A DNA stretch of 54,017 nt from Longimicrobiales bacterium. GTDB lineage: Bacteria; Gemmatimonadota; Gemmatimonadetes; Longimicrobiales; RSA9. The notes below the pieces were generated by a model. It worked only from the letters and a program-made list of their open reading frames with translations, ran no database searches and was not told the origin of the DNA. Position 1 is the first letter of the stretch, and each line of letters opens with the position of its first letter. Below, one piece after another: positions 17,121 to 24,893 of this stretch. The stretch spans positions 1 to 54,017 of the forward strand of contig DASTYK010000027.1 in the NCBI GenBank assembly GCA_035764935.1. Reading direction: 5' to 3'. The position numbers and the translations under genes are program-made.

Positions 17121-17770
17121 GCAGCAGGCAGAATGGAATGGATGCAGTGAACGACAGCGAAAGAACGGCCGCCACGATCACGCCGGCGCAGAAGTGGGTG
17201 AACGCAGGGCCGGACGAAGGTGCGCTGCACGCGCTGCTCGACCGCATCGTCGAGCACATCCCGCGCGAACAGATCGACGTACTCTGGATCTTTCCGACCC
17301 GCATTGCCGGCGGTGTCGAGTCCACCGTGATCGTGATCGCCGGATTCGACGCCGACGCGGACCGACGCACCGTCGCGACCGCCCACTTCCGCGTCACGCG
17401 CGACCGCCGCGGACGCGCCAGCGTCGCACTGCAGATGCAGGAGCACGGCACCGCTCCGATCGGCGCTACACAGCGCGTCGTCGATGGCGTACTGCGCCGA
17501 CTCGGCGACGAGGTGGGCCGCGAGGCGCCGCGTCGCGTCGAGATCACGGGCAGCGCACCGGCATGGTGGGAGCTCTACGCCGAGGTCGGCGGCGAAGTCC
17601 CGGAAGATGCACTGGGCGACGAGCAGCAGGAGGCGGAGCTCGAAGCGCAGCAGCATCCGGCACAGCAGCAGTTCACCGAGGACGACGGAGCCTCCACGCC
17701 ACCCCACGGGGACGTCCTGGAACCCGCGGACGAGGCGGCGGATGCGACCGGCGAGGAACATCCGCGGTGA
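17117..17770 (+). CDS. Hypothetical protein with acidic Gln/Glu-rich tail
   Basis: A 217-residue soluble protein I do not recognise. Residues ~30-155 form a compact alpha/beta region (IDVLWIFPTRIAGGVESTVIVIAGF, then TAHFRVTRDRRGRASVALQ). Residues ~160-217 are a disordered acidic tail rich in Glu, Gln and Ala. The start ATG overlaps the TIGR00300 stop by four bases, so the two form an operon that ends at a strong hairpin 7 bases downstream. No catalytic motif is visible. Confidence 0.72.
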   Translation: MSSRQNGMDAVNDSERTAATITPAQKWVNAGPDEGALHALLDRIVEHIPREQIDVLWIFPTRIAGGVESTVIVIAGFDADADRRTVATAHFRVTRDRRGRASVALQMQEHGTAPIGATQRVVDGVLRRLGDEVGREAPRRVEITGSAPAWWELYAEVGGEVPEDALGDEQQEAELEAQQHPAQQQFTEDDGASTPPHGDVLEPADEAADATGEEHPR

Positions 17771-17777
17771 AACGAAC

Positions 17778-17811
17778 CGAGCCGGCGTGCGCGGAAACGC
17801 ACGCCGGCTCG
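17778..17811 (+). terminator. Strong hairpin terminator after the TIGR00300 operon
   Basis: A perfect 14-base-pair stem (CGAGCCGGCGTGCG and its complement) closes a CGGAAA loop, 7 bases after the stop of the preceding gene. The following tract is only weakly U-rich (TGTCCTGTC). Confidence 0.75.
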
Positions 17812-17884
17812 TGTCCTGTCAGCCCGGGAGGCGCAAGAGCACGCCGTACCAGTTGCGCCGCCGCCCCGGCACTGCTATCAATAG

Positions 17885-17911
17885 TCATTGTTGATAATGA
17901 TTCTCGATCCC
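17885..17911 (+). promoter_or_regulatory. Fur-like operator upstream of fur
   Basis: GATAATGATTCTCGATCCC at 17893-17911 matches 13 of 19 positions of the classical Fur box. The overlapping 19-mer starting at 17887, six bases upstream, also matches 13 of 19, so GATAAT-type hexamers are arrayed. The arms TCATT and AATGA (17885-17900) form an inverted repeat. A possible promoter (TTGCGC at 17853, TATCAA at 17876, spacer 17) would place the transcription start inside this operator, suggesting autoregulation of the gene at 17926. Confidence 0.65.
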
Positions 17912-17925
17912 GGGTCCGCCGCCCC

Positions 17926-18405
17926 ATGAGCTTCACGCATCTGTTCCGTCGATACCTGCGCGATCAGGGCCTGCCGGTGACGCAGCAGCGCGAGTCGATC
18001 GCCGAGGTCGTCTTCGCAAGCGCGGAGCACCTGTCGGTTGAGGACATCGAGTCGCGGCTGCGGGAGCAGGGCGAGCGGATCGGCAAGGCGACGATCTACA
18101 GGACGCTGGAAATGCTGGTGAAGAGCGGCCTGGTCGCGGAGCATGATTTCGGCGAGGGCTTCAAGCGTTACGAGCACCTGTTCGGGCAGCAGCCGGTGCG
18201 GGAGCACCTGATCTGCACGGAGTGCGGCAAGGTGGAGGAGTTCGCCAGCGCGGAGCTTCTGCGTCTGCAGGAAACCGAGGCGCGCAGGCGCGGCTTCCAG
18301 CCCGCGCGCTACCGGCTGCAGATCTACGGGCTGTGCGCGTCGTGCCAGGCGTCGGGCGTGGAGCTGAAGTGGGAGGGGCTGAGCTGTCCGGTGCTGGTGG
18401 ACTAG
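17926..18405 (+). CDS. fur: Fur-family metalloregulator
   Basis: A 159-residue Fur-family repressor. The winged-helix region contains VTQQRESIAEVVF and the recognition segment RIGKATIYRTLEMLVKSGLV. The structural zinc site has C97-x-x-C100 and C137-x-x-C140. YEHLFGQQPVREHLIC provides His residues expected for regulatory metal. Overall it resembles Fur (iron) more than Zur or PerR, which the Fur-like box just upstream supports, but metal specificity is not proven. ATG at 17926 is chosen; the frame is open far upstream, but that part overlaps the neighbouring gene and terminator. It is transcribed alone and ends facing the dispersed repeat. Confidence 0.88.
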   Translation: MSFTHLFRRYLRDQGLPVTQQRESIAEVVFASAEHLSVEDIESRLREQGERIGKATIYRTLEMLVKSGLVAEHDFGEGFKRYEHLFGQQPVREHLICTECGKVEEFASAELLRLQETEARRRGFQPARYRLQIYGLCASCQASGVELKWEGLSCPVLVD

Positions 18406-18434
18406 CGTCGGCGGGTGCTGCCTCGGTTTTTTTT

Positions 18435-18714
18435 CACCGCCGAGGCGCGGAGGGCGCCGAGTTCCATAGCGCAGACAACCCAGTGAACACAAAGGCCTGC
18501 GCGATCGCACAGGCCTTTTCGTAGGGAAGCATTCATTCTGTAGTGGTTTCCCCGCCGCGAGGCGACGACGCGGATCAGCTTCCGGGGCGGCGCAGCAAAC
18601 TGCAAACAAAAAAGGAAGCCGACGCAGTCAGCTGCAGGCATTCCGCGAACGCTCCGTGTCCGCTGTGACCTCCGTGTGAAAAAACTCCGCGCTCTCTGCG
18701 CTCTCAGCGGTGAT
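18435..18714. repeat. Dispersed intergenic repeat element, copy A
   Basis: The 347 bases between fur and speA contain no credible gene. They hold CACCGCCGAGGCGCGGAG on the plus strand at the left (18435-18464). At the right (18652-18714), two related units read on the minus strand, for example CACCGCTGAGAGCGCAGAG. A perfect hairpin lies between. An internal core with CGGCGCAGCAA is shared with copy B. Short frames across it, such as 18402-18749 minus, are artefacts of the repeat. Confidence 0.75.
18491..18518. terminator. Bidirectional hairpin terminator between fur and speA
   Basis: The 9-base-pair stem AAAGGCCTG/CAGGCCTTT encloses a 10-base loop that itself contains the palindrome GCGATCGC. 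A-rich sequence on the left and TTTT on the right allow it to serve both convergent genes. It sits inside repeat copy A. Confidence 0.7.
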
Positions 18715-18752
18715 AAGAGAACCTGAGGCGCCGAGTCAGCCAGATGCAACGT

Positions 18753-20645
18753 TCAGGCGATCTCCCCCTCCAGGTACGTATACCCGTCCAGTCCGCTGAT
18801 GTAGTCGGCGATGAACGCGTTGGCCTCTTCGCGCGTGATGTCGCGTGAGTTCGCGACCTTGCGGCGGAAGGTCGTGACCAGGTCCTGCACATTGAACTGC
18901 ACGTAGTTGAGCACTTCCGTGATCGTGTCGCCGTGCACGAGGTCGCCGATCTCGTAGCCGTCGTCGGTCAGGCGGATGTGCACGGCATTGGTGTCGCCGA
19001 ACAGGTTGTGCAGGTCACCGAGGATCTCCTGGTATGCGCCGGTCAGGAAGATGCCGAGCACGTAATCGTCGTCGCCCTGGAAGGAATGCAGCTCGAGCGA
19101 CGGCTTCGGCTTCCTCCAGTCGACGAAGTGATCGATCTTGCCGTCGGAGTCGCAGGTCACGTCCTGCAGTGTTCCGCGGCGGGTGGGCTCTTCGTCCAGG
19201 CGGTGGATCGGCATGATGGGGAAGAGCTGATCGATCGCCCAGGAATCCGGCAGCGACTGGAAGAGCGAGAAGTTGCAGAAGTAGCGATCGACGAGCATGG
19301 CGTCGATCTCGGGGATGATGTCCTCGAACTCCTCGGGAACCTTCCGTACGACGTCGGCGACGCGGTTCATGAGCGCGAGGTGGTAGCGCTCGGCGAGGGC
19401 GCGCTCGCGGAGTGTCATGACGCCGGAGGTGAAGTGCTGCATCATCTGCTCCTTGGCGTACGAGGTGTCGTGGTAGACCTCGCGCACGGAGCGCTCGTCG
19501 AACTCGTTGTAGGTCGCGGCGAGCTCGTGCAGCAGGGAGTGAGCCTCTTCGTCGGGTGTCTCGGGGGCCTCGTGCTTCTGCGTCTCGATATCGATCACGT
19601 TGATCAGCAGGAGCGCGTGGTGTGCCGTGAGTGCGCGGCCGGACTCGCTGATGATGTTCGGCATGGGGACGTCGTTCTCGCGGCATGCCTCGGCGAGTCC
19701 GTAGACGATGTCGTTTGCGTACTCCTGGATGGAGTAGTTGACGGACGCGCTGCCGGTCGAGCGGGAGCCGTCGTAATCGACGCCCAGGCCGCCGCCAACG
19801 TCGACGTAGTCGATGCCGACGCCCAGCTTGCGCAGCTCGACGTAGTAGCGCGCGACTTCCGTCATCGCCGCCTTGATGTTGCGGATGTCGGGGATCTGCG
19901 AGCCGAGATGGAAGTGCACCATCTTGAGGATGTCGAGCTGGCCGGCCGCTTCCAGGCGGTCGAGCACGCGCGCGAGCTGCGACGCGTTCAGACCGAACTT
20001 GCTCCGCTCGCCGGCTGACTCGGACCAGCGACCCGCGCCGGTCGCCGAGAGCTTGATGCGTACGCCGGCGGTCGGCTTGACGTTGGTGCGCTGCGCGATC
20101 TTGAGCAGCGTGTCGACCTCGCTGGGCTTCTCGATCACGATCAGCACCTCGTGACCGAGCTTCTGGCCGATCAGCGCGAGCCGGAGGTACTCCTCGTCCT
20201 TGTATCCGTTGCAGACGATCAGGTGGTCGGTCCGCTCGGACATGGCGAGCACCGCCTGAAGCTCCGGCTTGCTGCCGACCTCGAGGCCGACACCGTGCCG
20301 CTCGCCGAAGGCGACGATCTCCTCGAGCACGTGGCGCTGCTGGTTCACCTTGATCGGATAGACCGTGGTGTAGCGCCCTGTGTATTCGAACTCGTCGATC
20401 GCGAGCTTGAACTTCTCCGAGAGCGTCTCGATGCGCGTGCGCAGGATGTCCGAGAAGCGGAGCAGCAGTGGCAGGCCGACGCCCTGCGCCTGCAGGTCCA
20501 TGGCGAGCTCGAACAGGTCGAGGCCCCGTGCCGCGTCCTTGGTCGGGTGCACCGTGACGTGCCCCCGCTCGTTGATATCGAAATAGCCGATACCCCAGCC
20601 GTCGATGTTGTAGAGCTCGCGCGAGTCCTCGGTCGTCCAGCCCAT
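18753..20645 (-). CDS. speA: Biosynthetic arginine decarboxylase
   Basis: A 630-residue PLP enzyme converting arginine to agmatine, first step of the agmatine route to putrescine. The PLP lysine is K99 in YPIKVNQQ. Other family landmarks are HFHLGSQIPD, YVDVGGGLGVDYDGS, ISESGRALTAHHA and, in the C-terminal domain, YFCNFSLFQSLPDSWAI and TCDSDG. Length matches SpeA. ATG at 20645 is selected because GGAG lies 5 bases upstream; in-frame codons to 20870 overlap the divergent promoter region and have no ribosome site. It is divergent from speB, sharing a 245-base intergenic region. Confidence 0.95.
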   Translation of the reverse strand: MGWTTEDSRELYNIDGWGIGYFDINERGHVTVHPTKDAARGLDLFELAMDLQAQGVGLPLLLRFSDILRTRIETLSEKFKLAIDEFEYTGRYTTVYPIKVNQQRHVLEEIVAFGERHGVGLEVGSKPELQAVLAMSERTDHLIVCNGYKDEEYLRLALIGQKLGHEVLIVIEKPSEVDTLLKIAQRTNVKPTAGVRIKLSATGAGRWSESAGERSKFGLNASQLARVLDRLEAAGQLDILKMVHFHLGSQIPDIRNIKAAMTEVARYYVELRKLGVGIDYVDVGGGLGVDYDGSRSTGSASVNYSIQEYANDIVYGLAEACRENDVPMPNIISESGRALTAHHALLLINVIDIETQKHEAPETPDEEAHSLLHELAATYNEFDERSVREVYHDTSYAKEQMMQHFTSGVMTLRERALAERYHLALMNRVADVVRKVPEEFEDIIPEIDAMLVDRYFCNFSLFQSLPDSWAIDQLFPIMPIHRLDEEPTRRGTLQDVTCDSDGKIDHFVDWRKPKPSLELHSFQGDDDYVLGIFLTGAYQEILGDLHNLFGDTNAVHIRLTDDGYEIGDLVHGDTITEVLNYVQFNVQDLVTTFRRKVANSRDITREEANAFIADYISGLDGYTYLEGEIA

Positions 20646-20890
20646 CTCTGCTCCGGTGTAGGTGGCCGCCTCAGTACGTGGCGGCGCGATAGTCTGGCGC
20701 ATTCGACCCACCGTCTCAAGTCCCGCGGCGCGGCGATCCGGTGGCCGGAGCCGCCCGGCGGCGTGCGAGACGCGGGATTTCGCCCGTCGCTGCGTTGCCG
20801 CCCGCGCCTGTGCGCGTATCTTGCCGCCTCCGCGGCCGTGTCCGCCCTGGTGCGGCACGGACCGAGCCACGAGGATGCTGGAGAAGAGGG

Positions 20891-21859
20891 ATGCGTCTAC
20901 CTGCGGGACTGCAGAAGCTGGAGTGGGAGCTGCCCCACACGTTCATGGGGCTGGAAGAGGAAGCGAACGATTTCGAGCGCGCGGGGGTGGTGATCCTGCC
21001 CGTGCCGTACGAGGCCACCACCAGTTACGGGGGGGGCACGGCGAACGGGCCCGCCGCGATCGTCGAGGCGAGCCGCTTCATCGAGCTGTACGACCAGGAG
21101 CTGGACACGCTGCCGAGCGACGTCGGCATTGCGACGCTGCCCGCGCTGGCGCTGTCCGGCGCGGGCCCGGAGCAGGCGGTCGCGGAGCTGCGCGAGGCGT
21201 ATGACGCCGTGCTCGACGCCGCGGGCGACAGGCTCGTGATCACGCTGGGCGGTGAGCACTCCATCTCCAGCGCTCCGATCCTGGCGCATGCGGAGCGGCT
21301 CGGTCGCGCTGGCCGGCGGCTGAGTGTGCTGCAGGTCGACGCGCACACGGATCTCCGGCCCGACTACGAGGGGTCGCCCTGGTCGCATGCATCGATCATG
21401 GCGCGCGTGGCGGAGGCGTGTGACATCACCGCCGTCGGGATCCGGGCGCTGACCAGGGAGGAGGTCGAGTTCGCGCGCAGTCGCGACACGATCAACATCT
21501 TTTTCGCGGACGACATTCACGACGGCACGGGGTGGATCGACGACGTGATCGCGACGCTCGGCGACGACGTGTACATCACGTTCGACGTCGACGGCTTCGA
21601 CCCCTCGCTCGTGCCGGCTACCGGCACGCCGGAGCCGGGCGGCCTGCAGTGGTACCCGGTAATGAAGCTGCTCCGCCGTGTGTTCGCCGAGCGGCGCGTG
21701 CACGGCGTGGACGTCGTCGAGCTTGCACCGATCGCCGGTTACCATGCCGCCGACTTCCTGGTCGCAAAGCTGGTCTACAAGATGGTCGGCTACTGGCAGG
21801 CGGGCCGCCGCGGGCGATCCATCGGGAGAGGGGCGTACGGCACGAGCCGTAGCCCCTGA
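20891..21859 (+). CDS. speB: Agmatinase / arginase-family ureohydrolase
   Basis: A 322-residue ureohydrolase with all six manganese ligands of the family: H123 (GGEHS), D150, H152 and D154 (VDAHTD), and D232 and D234 (FDVDGFDP). SHAS (165-168) adds a substrate-site segment. Its divergent pairing with speA makes agmatinase (agmatine to putrescine plus urea) more likely than arginase. The length is normal for agmatinases. Start: ATG at 20891, preceded by GGAGAAGAGGG. The ABC permease follows 64 bases downstream. No spermidine synthase is in the window. Confidence 0.92.
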   Translation: MRLPAGLQKLEWELPHTFMGLEEEANDFERAGVVILPVPYEATTSYGGGTANGPAAIVEASRFIELYDQELDTLPSDVGIATLPALALSGAGPEQAVAELREAYDAVLDAAGDRLVITLGGEHSISSAPILAHAERLGRAGRRLSVLQVDAHTDLRPDYEGSPWSHASIMARVAEACDITAVGIRALTREEVEFARSRDTINIFFADDIHDGTGWIDDVIATLGDDVYITFDVDGFDPSLVPATGTPEPGGLQWYPVMKLLRRVFAERRVHGVDVVELAPIAGYHAADFLVAKLVYKMVGYWQAGRRGRSIGRGAYGTSRSP

Positions 21860-21923
21860 AACTCTGCCAACCTTCCGGACGTTGTGGGCTGTCCAAGCCG
21901 TCAGCCGCTTTCCGGGAGGATCC

Positions 21924-24311
21924 GTGTCACAACTGCGACTGGCCGGACGCGCACTCCTGCGCAGTCCGGCCTACTCCGTCATTGCGTTGCTCACGCTCGT
22001 GCTGGGGCTGGGCATGAACACCGCCGCATTCAGCCTCGTGCGGAGCGTGCTGCTCGCGCCGCTGCCGTACCCGGACGGCCACGAGCTGGTCGTGGTGCGG
22101 GAGGTGAACCGGCAGGCGCGCGAGATGGACGTCGCGTGGAAGAACTTCGTCGACTGGCGGGACCGCTCGCGCGCCTTCAGCGGACTTGCGGCGTACAGCG
22201 ACTTCGAATCGACGATCCTCGGACCCGATCGCCCCGTGCGCACGCAGGTCGCGGCAGTGACCGAGGATTTCTTTCCGCTGCTGGGCGTGGCACCGCTGCA
22301 GGGTCGGGCGCTGCAGGCGCAGGATCATCGCAGCAACGCTGCCCCTGCGGTCGTGGTCAGCCACCGCTTCTGGCAGACGCACCTCGGCTCGAGCACCGAG
22401 CGGCTGCTGAGCGTCGATGGGCATGACGCCCGCGTGGTCGGTGTCCTGCCCCCGGGGCTGGAGTTCCCGATCGGCACGGACGTCTGGTACGCCGCAGAGC
22501 TCATCGAGCAGAGCCAGAACCGCACCGCGCACAACTACAGCGTGATCGGACGGCTGCGCGACAATGCCCCCGTCGCTGCAGCGGAGGCGGAGCTGGACGC
22601 AATCACGCGCTCCTTCCGCGACGAGCTCGGTGCCGGGACAGACGTAGGCGACTACTTCCCGGTCGAGGCGAGCGTCGCGACACTGCACGAGGACATGGTC
22701 GGCGTGATGCGACGTCCGCTCGTCATCCTCTTCGGCACCTCGCTGATCCTGCTGCTCGTCGCGTGCGTCAACCTGGCGAGCACGACGCTCGCTCGCGTCA
22801 CGGACCGGGGCCGCGAGCTGGCGTTGCGGCACGCACTCGGTGCGAGCCGGGGCGAGCTGGTGCGCCTGCAGCTGCTGGAGACCGGGCTCCTCGCCGGCAC
22901 GGGTGCCCTCCTCGCGTTCGGGCTCGCCGCGCTCGTCGTGCAGGTCGTGCGGTCCACGGCGCCTGCGGGTCTCACGCGCTTCGACAGCGTGAGCCTCGAC
23001 GGCACGGTCGGGCTGTTCACCCTCGCGCTCGCCCTGCTCACGGCGCTCCTGGCCGGACTGTGGCCCGCGCTGCTCGCGACCCGCAGGATGGCCGGATCAC
23101 TGCGCGGCGGCTCCCGTACGGGTACGAGCAGGGAATCGCGGCGCGCCTGGCGCGTTCTCATCGGCGCAGAGTTCGCGGCCGCATTGCTGCTGCTCGTCAC
23201 CTCGGGCCTGCTCGTGCGCAGCTTTGTGCGCGTGCTGGAGGTCGATCCCGGCTACCGGACGAGCGGTGTGCTGGTGGCGACGGTCGATCCGCCCGAATCG
23301 CTCTATCCCTCTCCCGACGAGCGCCTGCGCTATTACGAGGAGCTGCACGGCCGGCTGCGGGCGCTCGCAGGCGTCGCGGACGTGGGCCTGGTTTCCCGGC
23401 CGCCGCTGGCGTCCATTGCCAACGGCCTGCTGCAGGTGACCGGCGGCCCTGTCACCGACCTGACCGGCAATTACCAGATCGCGAGCGACGGCTACTTCAG
23501 CACGCTCGGCATCGGACTCGTCCGCGGGCGCACGTTCGACGAACGGGACCGCGCGGGCAGCACGCCGGTGGTGGTGGTGAGTCGCTCCTTTGCGGACGAG
23601 GCGTGGCCGGGCATCGATCCGATCGGACACCAGGTGTCGAGTGGCGGCATGGAGGACAGCATCCGCTGGGCGACGGTGATCGGTGTGGTCGAGGACGTGC
23701 GGCAGGTCGAGCTGACGCGCGACCCGCGACCGACCGTATACCTGTCCTACCGGCAGCGGCCGTTCCGCACGTGGAGCATGAGCGCGGCGCTCCGGCCGGG
23801 TGCTGGCACGGCGGCCGCGCTGATACCTGCCGTGCGCGAAGCGGCCTCGTCAATCGACCCGAATGTGCCGGTCCGTTTTGCCACCATGGAGCAGCGCCTC
23901 GCGGACACGCTGGTGCAGCGCCGTTTCGTGCTCATGGTGATCGGCGCCTTCTCCGCGCTGGCGCTGCTGCTGTCGGCGATCGGCGTCTACGGGGTGGTCG
24001 CGTACGCGGTCACCCGACGGCGTCGCGAGATCGGCATCCGCCTGGCACTCGGCTCGCCGCGCCGCGCGGTGGTCAGTGCGATACAGCGTGACACGCTCGT
24101 GCCGGCCGCAGTCGGCGCTGCCACCGGCATCCTGGCGGCCCTCGCGCTGACGCGTGTGCTGGAGAGCCTGCTGTACGAGGTGCAGCCCGCCGATCCGCTG
24201 ACGTATGTCTCGGCAGCGGCCGTGCTCGGGCTGACGGCGTGGGGTGCCAGCCTGGTCCCGGCGCTGCGCTCCATGCGCGTCGGGCCGCTGGAAACGATGC
24301 GTACGGAGTAG
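21924..24311 (+). CDS. ABC transporter permease, ADOP/MacB-FtsX type
   Basis: A 795-residue permease with duplicated MacB-type periplasmic core and FtsX domains, the layout of the ADOP family (acidobacterial duplicated orphan permease). An N-terminal membrane segment (SPAYSVIALLTLVLGLGMNTAAFS) precedes a periplasmic domain. Then come three membrane segments with the coupling region GRELALRHALGASRGELVRLQLLE, a second periplasmic domain from ~430 to 660, and a second FtsX set with RRREIGIRLALGSPRRAV. GTG at 21924 follows GGGAGGA and defines the start. No ATP-binding subunit is adjacent, which is usual for ADOP genes. Cargo is unknown; lipoprotein or lipid extrusion is the family theme. Confidence 0.88.
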   Translation: MSQLRLAGRALLRSPAYSVIALLTLVLGLGMNTAAFSLVRSVLLAPLPYPDGHELVVVREVNRQAREMDVAWKNFVDWRDRSRAFSGLAAYSDFESTILGPDRPVRTQVAAVTEDFFPLLGVAPLQGRALQAQDHRSNAAPAVVVSHRFWQTHLGSSTERLLSVDGHDARVVGVLPPGLEFPIGTDVWYAAELIEQSQNRTAHNYSVIGRLRDNAPVAAAEAELDAITRSFRDELGAGTDVGDYFPVEASVATLHEDMVGVMRRPLVILFGTSLILLLVACVNLASTTLARVTDRGRELALRHALGASRGELVRLQLLETGLLAGTGALLAFGLAALVVQVVRSTAPAGLTRFDSVSLDGTVGLFTLALALLTALLAGLWPALLATRRMAGSLRGGSRTGTSRESRRAWRVLIGAEFAAALLLLVTSGLLVRSFVRVLEVDPGYRTSGVLVATVDPPESLYPSPDERLRYYEELHGRLRALAGVADVGLVSRPPLASIANGLLQVTGGPVTDLTGNYQIASDGYFSTLGIGLVRGRTFDERDRAGSTPVVVVSRSFADEAWPGIDPIGHQVSSGGMEDSIRWATVIGVVEDVRQVELTRDPRPTVYLSYRQRPFRTWSMSAALRPGAGTAAALIPAVREAASSIDPNVPVRFATMEQRLADTLVQRRFVLMVIGAFSALALLLSAIGVYGVVAYAVTRRRREIGIRLALGSPRRAVVSAIQRDTLVPAAVGAATGILAALALTRVLESLLYEVQPADPLTYVSAAAVLGLTAWGASLVPALRSMRVGPLETMRTE

Positions 24312-24374
24312 GTCAGCGGCCACCTGTACGCTGCGGGTCCGGGGCCGCGCTTCGGCAGGACTGAATGTGGAGCG

Positions 24375-24893
24375 CTACCGGCTGATCCAGCGCCCCACAC
24401 CTGCGGTCGCATCGACGCGATCGTGCATGCTTCGCAGGACTTCGGGCGCGCCCGTGCAGCCATAATCGTGCTGCACGGTGTGCGTGCGTCCGCCGAGCGA
24501 CAACGTCAGCCTGACGTGCGGCGCGTCCGTGTGATACGCGCCGCACTCCTTTTCACCGTGCAGGTAGCGGGGCGCCAGGTCGAAGAAGCCGTCCGCCTCG
24601 AGGCTGCGCATGAGAGCGGCCGCAGAGTCGCGCGGAATCCCGGCCGTCGCGGTGCCGCTGAGATCGGTGAAGCGGCGGCCATCGAAGCTCACGACACCGC
24701 TGGCGTCGATCCTCACCTCGTACACGGGGCAGGTGCCGAAGCAGGGCCCGCGCTCCATTACCACCCGGGCGCCCTCGTCCACGCTCGTGCTGCGGGTGTC
24801 CTGCTGCGTTCCGCCGTTCTGGGCGGGAGCACATGATGCGGCGAGCAGAACGATGCAGCCGGTCAGACGATGCAGCACGTGGTGCACTCTCAC
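24375..24893 (-). CDS. DUF6438-like secreted lipoprotein
   Basis: A 172-residue exported protein. A hydrophobic signal (LTGCIVLLAASC) ends in a lipobox-like LAASC. The mature domain opens RGPCFGTCPVYEVRID, the hallmark of DUF6438-type proteins, and continues with VSFDGRRF and a C-terminal RTHTVQHDYGC. Four conserved-looking Cys residues (CFGTC, KECG, YGC) could form disulfides. Function is not established. The GTG start at 24893 overlaps the metzincin stop as GTGA, so it is translated with it. It is convergent with the ADOP permease. Confidence 0.78.
   Translation of the reverse strand: MRVHHVLHRLTGCIVLLAASCAPAQNGGTQQDTRSTSVDEGARVVMERGPCFGTCPVYEVRIDASGVVSFDGRRFTDLSGTATAGIPRDSAAALMRSLEADGFFDLAPRYLHGEKECGAYHTDAPHVRLTLSLGGRTHTVQHDYGCTGAPEVLRSMHDRVDATAGVGRWISR

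Noticed and set aside
18402-18749. A 115-residue open frame on the minus strand between fur and speA
   Set aside because: It is composed of dispersed repeat units and the terminator hairpin, has no ribosome site and resembles the translated-repeat artefacts common in such genomes.
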